A stretch of DNA of 6,480 bases from an uncultured Coriobacteriaceae bacterium (GCA_946623915.1 CAMORQ010000119.1:1-6480); one strand, 5' to 3'; positions 1-6,480 are shown, counted from the first letter of the stretch. Program-made: numbers and translations. Notes: generated by a model not told the origin, from the letters alone.

Positions 1-409
1 GGCTGCTTCTGCTCCGACACAACCTGCTGCTCCTGCACAGGACTTCTCGGCCGACCAAGCGCAGTTCCAGGCTCGCCTCGACGAGCTGGCTACCCAGGCG
101 GGCCTTGAAGAAAACGGCGGCAGCTACGGCGCGATGGCGGGGGATTCCGAATCGAACTACAACGAACTCTCCGCTCTGCTTGGCGATTTGGTTACGTTCT
201 ACCAAGGGCATCTTTCAGGCGCAGGCCTCGATGAATTTTCGCAGGCCCAGGCTGCCTACGAAGCGAATGTTGCTGTTGCCATGGATGCCGCAGAAGAAGA
301 AGGCGGGGGAGGTCAGCTTGGCTACGCGATGCGCTACGGCGCGGGGTGCCAGCAGGCTGCAGCACGCTGCCAGGAACTCATCGATGGCATAGCGGCTCTG
401 GGCGCCTAA
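1..409 (+). CDS. 3' end of a gene with an LprI/DUF1311-like C-terminal domain
   Basis: Only the last 135 codons are in the window; the first complete codon is at 2-4 and the stop is TAA 407-409. The visible part opens with an Ala/Pro/Gln-rich stretch of about 13 residues (AASAPTQPAAPAQ), the kind of low-complexity linker that often joins a membrane anchor or lipoprotein signal to an exported domain. The remainder is helical and acidic. It contains LDEFSQAQAAYEANVAVAMD followed by a Gly-rich turn (EEEGGGGQLGY) and a Cys-containing helix (GCQQAAARCQELIDGI). This order (Q-aromatic helix, Gly-rich turn, Cys helix ending in a leucine-type heptad) resembles the LprI/DUF1311 family of small secreted proteins, but the family's Cys just before the turn is not present. 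The resemblance is by eye only, so the function is unknown. The N-terminal part, including any signal peptide or membrane segment, lies upstream of the window. The gene converges on the CpXC gene. Confidence 0.75.
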   Translation, partial: AASAPTQPAAPAQDFSADQAQFQARLDELATQAGLEENGGSYGAMAGDSESNYNELSALLGDLVTFYQGHLSGAGLDEFSQAQAAYEANVAVAMDAAEEEGGGGQLGYAMRYGAGCQQAAARCQELIDGIAALGA

Positions 410-436
410 CTAAGGCCCAACTAAAGGCGTATGCCA

Positions 437-476
437 GCCGATGCCCTCTTCCCGAATGCGAGATGGGGGCATCGGC
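437..476. terminator. hairpin between convergent genes, possible bidirectional terminator
   Basis: The arms GCCGATGCCC (437-446) and GGGCATCGGC (467-476) are perfectly complementary over 10 bp. A T-G wobble (447/466) and a C-G pair (448/465) extend the stem to 12 bp, leaving a 16-nt loop. It lies in the 75-bp gap between the stop of the plus-strand gene at 409 and the stop of the minus-strand gene at 485, where a shared terminator is expected. There is no good T tract on either side; the minus-strand side has only a short CCTTTAG-type stretch. It could therefore be a weak or Rho-assisted terminator, or simply a 3'-end-protecting hairpin. Confidence 0.5.
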
Positions 477-484
477 GGTGGGCG

Positions 485-1948
485 CTATTCGGCGATTCCT
501 TCTGCCTCGAAGGCATCGATGGCCTTATGTGCCCACGTACGGTCGATGTAGAAGGGGTCATAGCCTGCCATCGACGACTTGCCAAGATCGGATGCGAACA
601 GATCGTAGCCACTTTTGTCGATGGCGGACGAAAACGTATCGTCGCCGATTTCGACATCGAAGAGCAGCTCGCCTTCGCCTCCAAGGCCAGAGAAATACAC
701 CTCGCACGCATCGTCTTCGGGAACGAGTCCTTGGAGCTTGGATTGGCCGACGATTCCCGTCTTCAGGATTTCCATCGGACGGTCGTCTAGGTTGGCCATG
801 AATATCGCCGCCTTTTCCTGGAACTGCAGTCGGGACGAAACGATTCTGCAGTGGCGTCCTTCGGGCTGTTCGAAGAACATGTCTTCGGCCGCCTTGGCCA
901 TCTGTTCGTCGAGTACGTGGTATATGAACGCGTTGTGGTCGGGGTCGAGGTAGAGGCACGGATGTCCTAGGTTTGCCATATATCCGCAGTTCGGGCACGT
1001 GAATTCGGAAAGCGTGCCTTGGATTAGACGCTGCGCTAGCTCGGGATCCTTCTTCGCATTCAGCAGCGTCCATGCTTCGAAGTGGATATCGCCGCCGCAG
1101 CCAGGGCACGTGAAGTCGACCGGATCCTGTTCGGAGTCTGCCAGGTCTTCGTGGACGATGAAATCCTGCACCGAAGGCGCCCGCTTGTGCTTGGGGGCGG
1201 CGCCTAGTTCTGCCATGTGCGCCTCGAAAGAGTCGGCTTGCGACACCAGTTCCGTCCGCCATGCATCGACCGTGTCTGCGTCGCCGGCGAGTGCGCGTGC
1301 AGCCATGCCGGTCGGGTCTTCAACGATTTCCCAGCTGTCCGGGTCGCAAGGGTAGAGAAACGAAGTCGTTTCTTCGTTGTCGATCACACCTTCGTATACT
1401 GGATGGGCGTTTGAGCAGGGCCAATAGTAGCATCGCCCTTTCGTCAAGTCGTGCATTTCGGCCAACGGGTCGCCGTCGAACTGGTCGCCCACATAGCGCA
1501 CGATCGACCACTCTTCCTTGACGTTCATCGACTGTATGATGTCGATAACCAGTTCGATGTCTTCGGCAAGATCGGGGTTGGTAGAGCGGTATTTCTCGGC
1601 AAGATCTGCAAGCGATTGGTAGTACGCATCGTAGCTTTTCGCATGGAATGGGTGCACCGTAACCTTCCGCTTGTCGTCTTCTGTCTCCCCCTCGATTTCG
1701 GCGACACGTTCGTCGATGTAATCAAGTTCGGCAGGGTAGGAAAACACCTCTCCACCGTGTTCGCACAGGAATGGGAGCAGCCCGTATTGCTCGTGGGCTT
1801 GAGGGATGTAGGGCTTTGGCTTCGCTTCCGACGCGTTTTCGACGGGAGCCGTGTTTTCCGACAAACCCTGAATGTCGCGGGGTTCTCTGCTGGCATCGCT
1901 TTTAACGCGCTGGTCAGGGGAATCTGTCGAACTGGAGACTTCGATCAT
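485..1948 (-). CDS. CpXC-domain protein of unknown function
   Basis: A 487-residue protein. The start is ATG (complement of 1946-1948), preceded by GGAAGG eight bases upstream on the minus strand; the stop is TAG (complement of 485-487). The N-terminal ~50 residues are polar and look disordered. Residues ~55-250 are acidic and contain further scattered Cys (C62, C173, C178, C201) that I cannot assign to a family. Residues ~277-345 match the CpXC domain pattern: CPGC at 281-284 and CPNC at 318-321, the second within FTCPNCG and followed by HPCLYLDPD. The two pairs could bind one zinc, or could be redox-active. The C-terminal ~140 residues (350-487) are acidic with no recognised motif. No signal peptide or membrane segment is visible, so the protein is probably cytoplasmic. 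It is divergent from the formate dehydrogenase operon and shares its 272-bp upstream region, but nothing in the sequence ties it to that pathway. The CpXC family has no established biochemical role that I know of. Confidence 0.9.
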   Translation of the reverse strand: MIEVSSSTDSPDQRVKSDASREPRDIQGLSENTAPVENASEAKPKPYIPQAHEQYGLLPFLCEHGGEVFSYPAELDYIDERVAEIEGETEDDKRKVTVHPFHAKSYDAYYQSLADLAEKYRSTNPDLAEDIELVIDIIQSMNVKEEWSIVRYVGDQFDGDPLAEMHDLTKGRCYYWPCSNAHPVYEGVIDNEETTSFLYPCDPDSWEIVEDPTGMAARALAGDADTVDAWRTELVSQADSFEAHMAELGAAPKHKRAPSVQDFIVHEDLADSEQDPVDFTCPGCGGDIHFEAWTLLNAKKDPELAQRLIQGTLSEFTCPNCGYMANLGHPCLYLDPDHNAFIYHVLDEQMAKAAEDMFFEQPEGRHCRIVSSRLQFQEKAAIFMANLDDRPMEILKTGIVGQSKLQGLVPEDDACEVYFSGLGGEGELLFDVEIGDDTFSSAIDKSGYDLFASDLGKSSMAGYDPFYIDRTWAHKAIDAFEAEGIAE

Positions 1949-2104
1949 GTTGGTTTCCTTCCAATCGCGTGCAGTTGTAAGTTGAATAGTACCTTGTCTT
2001 TCCCGCCATGATTGCCAAGCCTTGCGTTTAGACCGCTTATCAGGTACTTTACGCCGCCTATAGAAGTTGTATCATTTAGTTAGATAATCCCGATTAGTAT
2101 ATTT

Positions 2105-2110
2105 TATAAT
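2105..2110 (+). promoter_or_regulatory. -10 box of the probable formate dehydrogenase operon promoter
   Basis: TATAAT at 2105-2110 is a perfect sigma-70-type -10 hexamer, in an AT-rich block (about 2065-2112) that contrasts with the GC-rich genes on both sides. No good -35 box lies at the usual 16-18 bp; TTAGAT at 2080-2085 (19-bp spacer) is the nearest poor match. A strong -10 with a weak -35 suits a promoter that needs an activator, but this is inference. Transcription would start near 2117, giving a leader of about 104 nt. Confidence 0.5.
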
Positions 2111-2116
2111 TGTGCG

Positions 2117-2220
2117 ATACGTATAACCTGCTGGAAACAGTGGTGCGGTACGGTCATGGTGCTAGGCAGCCTGTAGGAGCAACGCGGCTGCATAGCAGAC
2201 GAGAAGGAGAGGAGAGGTGT
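2117..2220 (+). other. 5' leader of the formate dehydrogenase operon with small hairpins
   Basis: The inferred leader of about 104 nt can form three local hairpins. The first has a CUGCUG stem (2128-2133) pairing, with two wobbles, to 2138-2143 around a GAAA tetraloop (2134-2137). The second has UGCU (2160-2163) pairing with AGCA (2178-2181) and an inner AGG/CCU stem (2164-2166 with 2170-2172). The third has CUGC (2188-2191) pairing with GCAG (2195-2198) just before the ribosome binding site. I do not recognise a known riboswitch class; a molybdenum or tungsten cofactor RNA would be a logical candidate here, but I could not match its consensus. Stems this short can arise by chance. Confidence 0.3.
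2204..2217 (+). promoter_or_regulatory. ribosome binding site that sets the start at 2221
   Basis: The purine run AAGGAGAGGAGAGG holds AGGAG (11 nt before the ATG) and GGAGAGG (ending three bases before it). It supports ATG 2221 over the in-frame TTG at 2110, which has no Shine-Dalgarno sequence and overlaps the -10 box. Confidence 0.8.
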
Positions 2221-4059
2221 ATGAGCCAACTGTCGGTGGCTCCCCGTTCGGCGTACGATGCGCGTATAGCCGAATTCGTGGAGCCGTTCCAGCGCCGGGT
2301 GGAGGCTATTCCGCCTGGAACCTGCCCGATTGCAGTGCAGCTGAACCTGCTGGAGGCAGGCGGGGCCCAGACCTGCGGAAAGTGCGTGCCGTGTCGCGAC
2401 GGCATCCCGCGGCTGGCGTCCATGATGCGACGTGTTCTGGCATGCGAGGCCGATGCTGAAACGCTTGATTCCATGCGGGAGCTGGCAACGCTCATCCGTG
2501 ACACGAGCGATTGCGCCATCGGCTACGAAGCGGGGCGCCTTGCACTCGAGGGCATGGACGTGTTCGCCGACGAATACGAAAACCATATCGCCAAGAACAT
2601 GTGTGCCGAAGGCGTTGGCCAGACGGTGCCCTGCGAGACGAACTGCCCGGCGCACGTGAATGTGCCTGGCTACATTTCGCTCGTGCAGGAAGGCGACTGC
2701 GCAGGTGCAGTTGCCATGGTGCGCAAGGACAATCCGTTCCCCACGGCGTGCGCGCTCATTTGCGAGCATCCGTGCGAGTCGCGCTGCCGCCGCATGCTAA
2801 TCGACGCTCCGCTGAACATCCGCGGCATCAAGAAGTACGCGGTGGACAACGCGCGCGCCGACACGGTGCCCGTTCCCGCACGCCTGCCCGACACGGGTCG
2901 CAAGGTGGCTGTTATCGGTGGCGGTCCTTCGGGTATGACCTGCGCATACTTCCTGGCGCTTATGGGTCATTCGGTAACAGTGTTCGAAATGCGCAAGCAC
3001 CTCGGTGGCATGATGCGCTACGGCATTCCGGCCTACCGTTTCCCGCGCGAGCGCATCGAAGAAGACATCCGCGCCATCCTTTCGGTGGGCAACATCGAAG
3101 TGAAGCTGGAGCAGAACATCCGAAGCGAAGATATGGGTCGCTTCATGGTGGAATACGACGCAATCTACGTGGCGATCGGTGCTCAGGGCGGCAAGAAGCT
3201 CGACCTGGAGGGCATTGACGCGGAAGGCGTCATGAGCGCAGTCGACCTGCTGGAAAAGATCGGCGACGACGAATATCCCGACTTCACGGGCAAGAAAGTC
3301 GTGGTTATCGGCGGCGGCAATGTGGCTATGGACTGCGCCCGCACGAGCGTTCGCGCAGGTGCCGAAGAGGTTACCGTGGCCTACCGCAGGCGCATCGAAG
3401 ACATGACGGCGCTGCCCGAAGAAGTGGAAGGCGCTATGGCCGAAGGCGTGGAAATGATGGCGCTGCAGTCCCCCGTGCGCATCGAAGCCGACGCAGATGG
3501 TAAGGTGGCGGCGCTTGTGTGCCAGCCGCAGTACATCAGCGCGGTCAAGCGCGGGCGTCCAGCGCCGGCAAACGCCAACAAGCCCGAAGTTCGCGTAGAG
3601 GCCGACATCGTGCTGATTGCAGTCGGCCAGGATATCCAGTACGTGCCGTTCGAGCGTTTCGGCATGGTTGCGGAACGCACCTGCTTCGTGGCCGACGAAA
3701 ACCTGCGCGCGAAGGGCTACGAGAAGATCTTCGTGGGCGGCGACTGCCAGACCGGTCCGAAATCGGCCATTATGGCTATCGGCGCCGGCAAGGTGGCGGC
3801 GCGCAACATCGACGAATACCTGGGCTTTCACCATACGCTGGATCCGGAAGTCGAGGCGCCGGAAGCGCGTCCGAATGTGCGTGAAGCCTACGGCCGCGTG
3901 AACGTGTCCGAGCGCCCAGCGCGCGAGCGCAAGAAAGATTTTGAATACATCGAGCTTCCAGTGAGCGAAGAAGAAGCCATGCAGGAATGCTCCCGCTGCC
4001 TACGCTGCGATGTGTACGGCTGCGGCGCTCTTGAAGGAGGGAGGGTCCAATATGTCTAA
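2221..4059 (+). CDS. NAD(P)-linked flavoprotein subunit of formate dehydrogenase (NuoF tail fused to GltD-like domain)
   Basis: A 612-residue electron-transfer subunit, expected to pass electrons between the formate dehydrogenase catalytic subunit and NAD(P). Residues ~15-110 match the C-terminal Fe-S region of NuoF (C52, C55, C58 in TCGKCVPCRDG; fourth ligand C98). The NuoF FMN/NADH domain is absent. Residues ~125-215 are the GltD/dihydropyrimidine dehydrogenase-type Fe-S domain (C138, C142, C177, C181, C185, C189). Then comes the two-dinucleotide-binding fold: FAD motif VIGGGPSG (231-238), NAD(P) motif VVIGGGNVAMDCART (361-375) and the second FAD contact GGDCQTGPKSAI (507-518). The tail carries an extra cluster (C590, C593, C596, C601). 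R-rich AYRRR (387-391) after the NAD(P) motif fits NADPH preference as in GltD/NfnB, but this is inference. It is the first gene of the operon and overlaps the next by 8 bp. Other readings are an Nfn-like transhydrogenase subunit or a stand-alone GltD paralogue; its partner gene argues for formate dehydrogenase. Confidence 0.9.
   Translation: MSQLSVAPRSAYDARIAEFVEPFQRRVEAIPPGTCPIAVQLNLLEAGGAQTCGKCVPCRDGIPRLASMMRRVLACEADAETLDSMRELATLIRDTSDCAIGYEAGRLALEGMDVFADEYENHIAKNMCAEGVGQTVPCETNCPAHVNVPGYISLVQEGDCAGAVAMVRKDNPFPTACALICEHPCESRCRRMLIDAPLNIRGIKKYAVDNARADTVPVPARLPDTGRKVAVIGGGPSGMTCAYFLALMGHSVTVFEMRKHLGGMMRYGIPAYRFPRERIEEDIRAILSVGNIEVKLEQNIRSEDMGRFMVEYDAIYVAIGAQGGKKLDLEGIDAEGVMSAVDLLEKIGDDEYPDFTGKKVVVIGGGNVAMDCARTSVRAGAEEVTVAYRRRIEDMTALPEEVEGAMAEGVEMMALQSPVRIEADADGKVAALVCQPQYISAVKRGRPAPANANKPEVRVEADIVLIAVGQDIQYVPFERFGMVAERTCFVADENLRAKGYEKIFVGGDCQTGPKSAIMAIGAGKVAARNIDEYLGFHHTLDPEVEAPEARPNVREAYGRVNVSERPARERKKDFEYIELPVSEEEAMQECSRCLRCDVYGCGALEGGRVQYV
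4034..4044 (+). promoter_or_regulatory. ribosome binding site of the formate dehydrogenase catalytic subunit, inside the upstream gene
   Basis: AAGGAGG (4034-4040) overlaps a second GGAGG (4040-4044) that ends seven bases before ATG 4052. The site lies within the codons for the last residues (EGGR) of the upstream gene, whose TAA at 4057-4059 falls after the start codon. This favours translational coupling and roughly equal subunit synthesis. It also favours 4052 over the in-frame ATG at 4010 (no Shine-Dalgarno) and the ATG at 4100. Confidence 0.85.
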
Positions 4060-6480
4060 CGTGCAAACGAACGACGCTGCGGCGGCGGCAAAGCCCACCA
4101 TGGCTACCATCACCATCGATGGCGTGGAAGTGAAGACGTCTACGCGTGCGACTATTTTGGCCGCGGCGAAGATGGTCGGCATCCGTATCCCCACGCTGTG
4201 CTATCTGGCCGGCACGAACGATATAGGTATGTGCCGCGTGTGCAGTGTGGAAGTGGAAGGCCAGGACAACCTGGTGCCTGCGTGTAAAACCAAGGTTGCC
4301 GACGGCATGGTCGTATACACGCAGTCAGAGCGTGCGGTCGCCTACCGCAAGATGATGCTCGAGCTGATTATCGCCGAGCACGGTCTGGATTCTACGAACT
4401 ATTGCTTTAGCTGTCCTAAGAACGGGACATGTGAATTGCAGGCGGTCTGCCGCGAGGTAGGTGTGGTCGAGTCTCCGTTCGCCCATGCTCACAAGCAGCC
4501 CCGCAAGCCGGTGCTCGATTCCAACCCGTTCCTCACGTTCGATCCGAACCTGTGCATCCAGTGCCAGCGCTGTGTGGGCGCGTGCAACAACCGAGCGCAC
4601 AACCACACGCTGCACACGGGTAAGAAGGGTACGCGCACCAAAATTCTGGCGCCGTTCGGCGAGGATTGGAAAGCGACCGAATGCGAAAGCTGCGGCAACT
4701 GCGCTGCGGCATGCCCCACGGGCGCGATCACCGAAAAGCGCCGCAAGCTCTATCGCGAATGGGAGGTCGAGCGCGTTCGCACCACCTGCCCCCACTGCGC
4801 AGTGGGCTGCCAAATCGACATGCTGGTCAAGGACAACCGTATCGTCGATGCAGAGCCGGCCAACGGTCCTTCGAACAAGGGCATGCTGTGCGTGAAGGGC
4901 CGCTCGTCTAGCTTCGACTTCGTCATGTCGCCCGACCGCATAACCACACCACTGGTGAAGAACAAGGAAACCGGCGAATTTGAGCCCGCCACCTGGGACG
5001 AAGCACTCGATTTGGTGGCAACCAAGTTCACCGAGCTGCGAGATGAATTTGGAGGTGATGCGCTCGCGGCCTTCGCATGTTCGCGTTCGACCAACGAAGA
5101 CGTTTACATGCTGCAGAAGATGGCCCGCACGGTGTTCAAGACGAACAACGTGGACAATTGCGCACGTGTTTGACACGCTCCCACGGTCGCCGGTCTGGCG
5201 ATAACACTTGGCTCGGGAGCTATGACGAACACCATCACCGACATCACGCAGGATTCCGACGTGATCATGCTGGTGGGGTCCAACCCCGAAGAAGCGCATC
5301 CGGTTATCGGCATGCAAGTGCGCAAGGCGGTCGAAAACGGTACGAAGCTGATCGTGGTCGACCCGCGCGACATCGGGCTTGCGAAGCACGCGGACATCCA
5401 TCTGAAGCTAAAGCCCGGCACCAACGTGGCGTTTGCCAACGGTATGGTGCACATCCTTATTAAAGAAGGCCTGGTTGACAAGCAGTTCGTGGAAGAGCGC
5501 ACCGAAGGCTACGAGGAATTGGCCAAGATGGTCGAATCCTACACGCCCGAACGTGTGGCGGAAATCTGCGGCATCGACGCGCGCGATTTAATCGCTGCCG
5601 CCAAGATGTATGGCACGGCTGACGCGGCTCCGATCATGTACTGCCTGGGCGTCACCGAGCACTCCACAGGTACCGAAGGCGTTATGAGCCTGTCCAACAT
5701 CGCTATGGTCAACGGCAAGATCGGCCGTCGCGGCTGTGGCGTGAACCCCATTCGCGGTCAGAACAACGTGCAGGGCGCCTGCGACATGGGCGCACAGCCC
5801 AACACCTTCACGGGCTACCAGAAGGTGGCAGACCCCGAGGTTGTCGCGAAGTTCGAGCAGGCTTGGGGCACGGAACTGAACCACGAGGTGGGCACCATGG
5901 CCACCGAAATCTTCCCGAAAGCCATAAACGGCGAAGTGAAGGGCCTGTTCCTGTTCGGCGAAGATCCGGTGCGCACCGATCCCGACACGAACCACGTGAT
6001 CAAGGCGCTTACCAACTTGGACTTTTTCGTGGTCGACGAGTTGTTCATGACCGAAACCGCCAAGTTGGCCGACGTCATCCTGCCTGGCCGTAGCTTCGCG
6101 GAAAAGGAGGGCACGTTCTCCAACACCGAGCGCCGCGTGCAGCGCGTGCGCAAGTGCATCGACGGCCCCGAAGGTCCGCAGCTGGACACGTGGATCTTCA
6201 CTGAAATCATGAACCGCATGGGCTATGAGCAGCCGCACCTGAGCGCTGCCGAAATCATGCACGAGATTTCGCAGGTCACACCAAGCTTCGGCGGCATTTC
6301 GCACGAGAGGCTGGACAGCAAGGCGAACGGTGGCAGCGGTCTGCAGTGGCCTTGCCTGGACGAAAACCATCCGGGTACGCCGATCATGCATGCCGGTAAG
6401 TTCACACGTGGCTTGGGCACGTACTCGACAGCCGAGTACCGCGAGAGCACCGAACAGCCCGACGACGAGTACCCGCTGAT
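4052..6480 (+). CDS. fdhF: selenocysteine-containing formate dehydrogenase catalytic subunit, 3' end cut off by the window
   Basis: Catalytic subunit interconverting formate and CO2 at a bis-molybdopterin Mo or W centre. Visible are 809 codons; TGA 5171-5173 is read as Sec. Domains in order: NuoG-like [2Fe-2S] (C50, C61, C64, C78); His/Cys [4Fe-4S] box (H110, C118, C121, C127, then ELQ); 2x[4Fe-4S] ferredoxin (C168/171/174/178 and C211/214/217/221); molybdopterin-domain [4Fe-4S] (C246, C249, C253, C280) with the adjacent Lys of VKGR (282); then the active site ARV-U374-H375. R568 in NPIRGQNNVQGACDMG matches E. coli FdhF Arg333 by spacing from Sec (194 versus 193). The window ends at DDEYPL, where the C-terminal molybdopterin-binding domain normally begins, so roughly 80-100 residues are missing. 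There is no Tat signal or membrane segment, so it is cytoplasmic. The layout is that of clostridial/acetogen NAD(P)-dependent FdhA rather than of E. coli FdhF, which lacks the NuoG part. Formate oxidation versus CO2 reduction cannot be told from sequence. Confidence 0.95.
5171..5173 (+). other. selenocysteine (UGA) codon at the formate dehydrogenase active site
   Basis: The in-frame TGA is codon 374. It is flanked by NVDNCARV before and HAPTVAGLA after, the same setting as Sec140 of E. coli FdhF (CCARV-U-HGPSVAGL). The frame continues without a stop for 435 complete codons to the window edge, with conserved molybdopterin-domain motifs throughout. Reading it as Sec requires selA, selB, selC and selD elsewhere in the genome; none is in this window. 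Confidence 0.96.
5171..5220 (+). promoter_or_regulatory. bacterial SECIS element just after the UGA
   Basis: Directly after the UGA, TCGCC (5187-5191) pairs perfectly with GGCGA (5197-5201) around the five-base loop GGTCT (5192-5196). From what I recall of E. coli fdhF, its SelB-binding loop also carries GGUCU, 18 nt after the UGA as here, so SelB recognition should be conserved. A lower stem is possible: GCTCCC (5177-5182) is complementary to GGGAGC (5215-5220), though that is longer than the roughly 40-nt E. coli element. The hairpin is coding sequence for VAGLA. Confidence 0.88.

Noticed and set aside
1451..2011. Plus-strand open frame (186 codons) opposite the CpXC gene and running into the intergenic region
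   Set aside because: The opposite strand has a good start, Shine-Dalgarno sequence and CPxC motifs; this frame has none of these.
1965..2075. Promoter for the CpXC gene on the minus strand, for example TTGGCA with TACTAT
   Set aside because: The spacing is about 21 bp and other combinations are equally poor, so no promoter can be named.
2156..2176. Six-codon upstream reading frame (MVLGSL) in the operon leader
   Set aside because: It has no convincing Shine-Dalgarno sequence and no regulatory codon run; chance is sufficient explanation.
2110..2220. 37-codon N-terminal extension of the flavoprotein from TTG 2110
   Set aside because: The TTG overlaps the -10 box and lacks a Shine-Dalgarno sequence, whereas ATG 2221 follows a strong purine-rich site.
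2797..3834. Long open frame on the minus strand (345 codons) opposite the flavoprotein gene
   Set aside because: It is antisense to a gene with clear FAD, NAD(P) and Cys motifs, has the His/Ala/Val-rich composition of a GC-rich shadow frame, and matches no family.
5171..5173. TGA read as a true stop, or as a nonsense mutation making a pseudogene
   Set aside because: It sits exactly at the FdhF Sec position, is followed by a correctly spaced SECIS hairpin, and the downstream frame is intact and conserved.
4325..5401. Long open frame on the minus strand (358 codons) opposite the formate dehydrogenase gene
   Set aside because: Shadow frame of the catalytic subunit; it crosses the Sec codon and SECIS and shows no recognisable domain.
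5588..6391. Minus-strand open frame (267 codons) opposite the molybdopterin domain
   Set aside because: Antisense to conserved FdhF coding sequence, with a shadow-type composition and no family match.

Overview
The window (about 58-60% G+C by eye) looks like a chromosome segment of an anaerobic actinobacterium. Eggerthellaceae/Coriobacteriia is my best guess, from codon use, the selenocysteine formate dehydrogenase and the protein styles. No rRNA or other phylogenetic marker is present, so this is inference. No mobile element, CRISPR array, tRNA or rRNA was seen.

Layout. Positions 1-409 hold the 3' end of a plus-strand gene with an Ala/Pro-rich linker and a C-terminal domain resembling the LprI/DUF1311 family. 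It converges on a minus-strand gene (485-1948) for a 487-residue protein with a CpXC domain (two CPxC motifs) of unknown function; a 12-bp hairpin lies between the two genes. A 272-bp divergent intergenic region (1949-2220), AT-rich around 2065-2112, separates that gene from a plus-strand operon. The operon side has a perfect TATAAT at 2105-2110 and a leader of about 100 nt with several small hairpins.

The operon encodes a two-subunit, probably soluble, NAD(P)-linked formate dehydrogenase. The first gene (2221-4059, 612 aa) fuses the iron-sulfur tail of NuoF, without the NuoF FMN/NADH domain, to a GltD/NfnB-like FAD and NAD(P) oxidoreductase that ends in one more Cys cluster. The second gene starts inside the last 8 bases of the first (4052) and runs off the window at 6480. 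It encodes the catalytic subunit: a NuoG-like [2Fe-2S] domain, a His/Cys [4Fe-4S] box, a 2x[4Fe-4S] ferredoxin domain and the molybdopterin (Mo or W) domain.

The central point for annotation is that TGA 5171-5173 inside the second gene is a selenocysteine codon, not a stop. The frame stays open for 435 further codons. The context ARV-U-H is the active site of FdhF-type enzymes, and an E. coli fdhF-like bSECIS hairpin with a GGUCU loop follows at the same spacing. An ORF caller will wrongly split this gene in two. Together the two proteins would pass electrons between formate/CO2 at the Sec-Mo/W centre and NAD(P) at the flavin subunit through an Fe-S chain.
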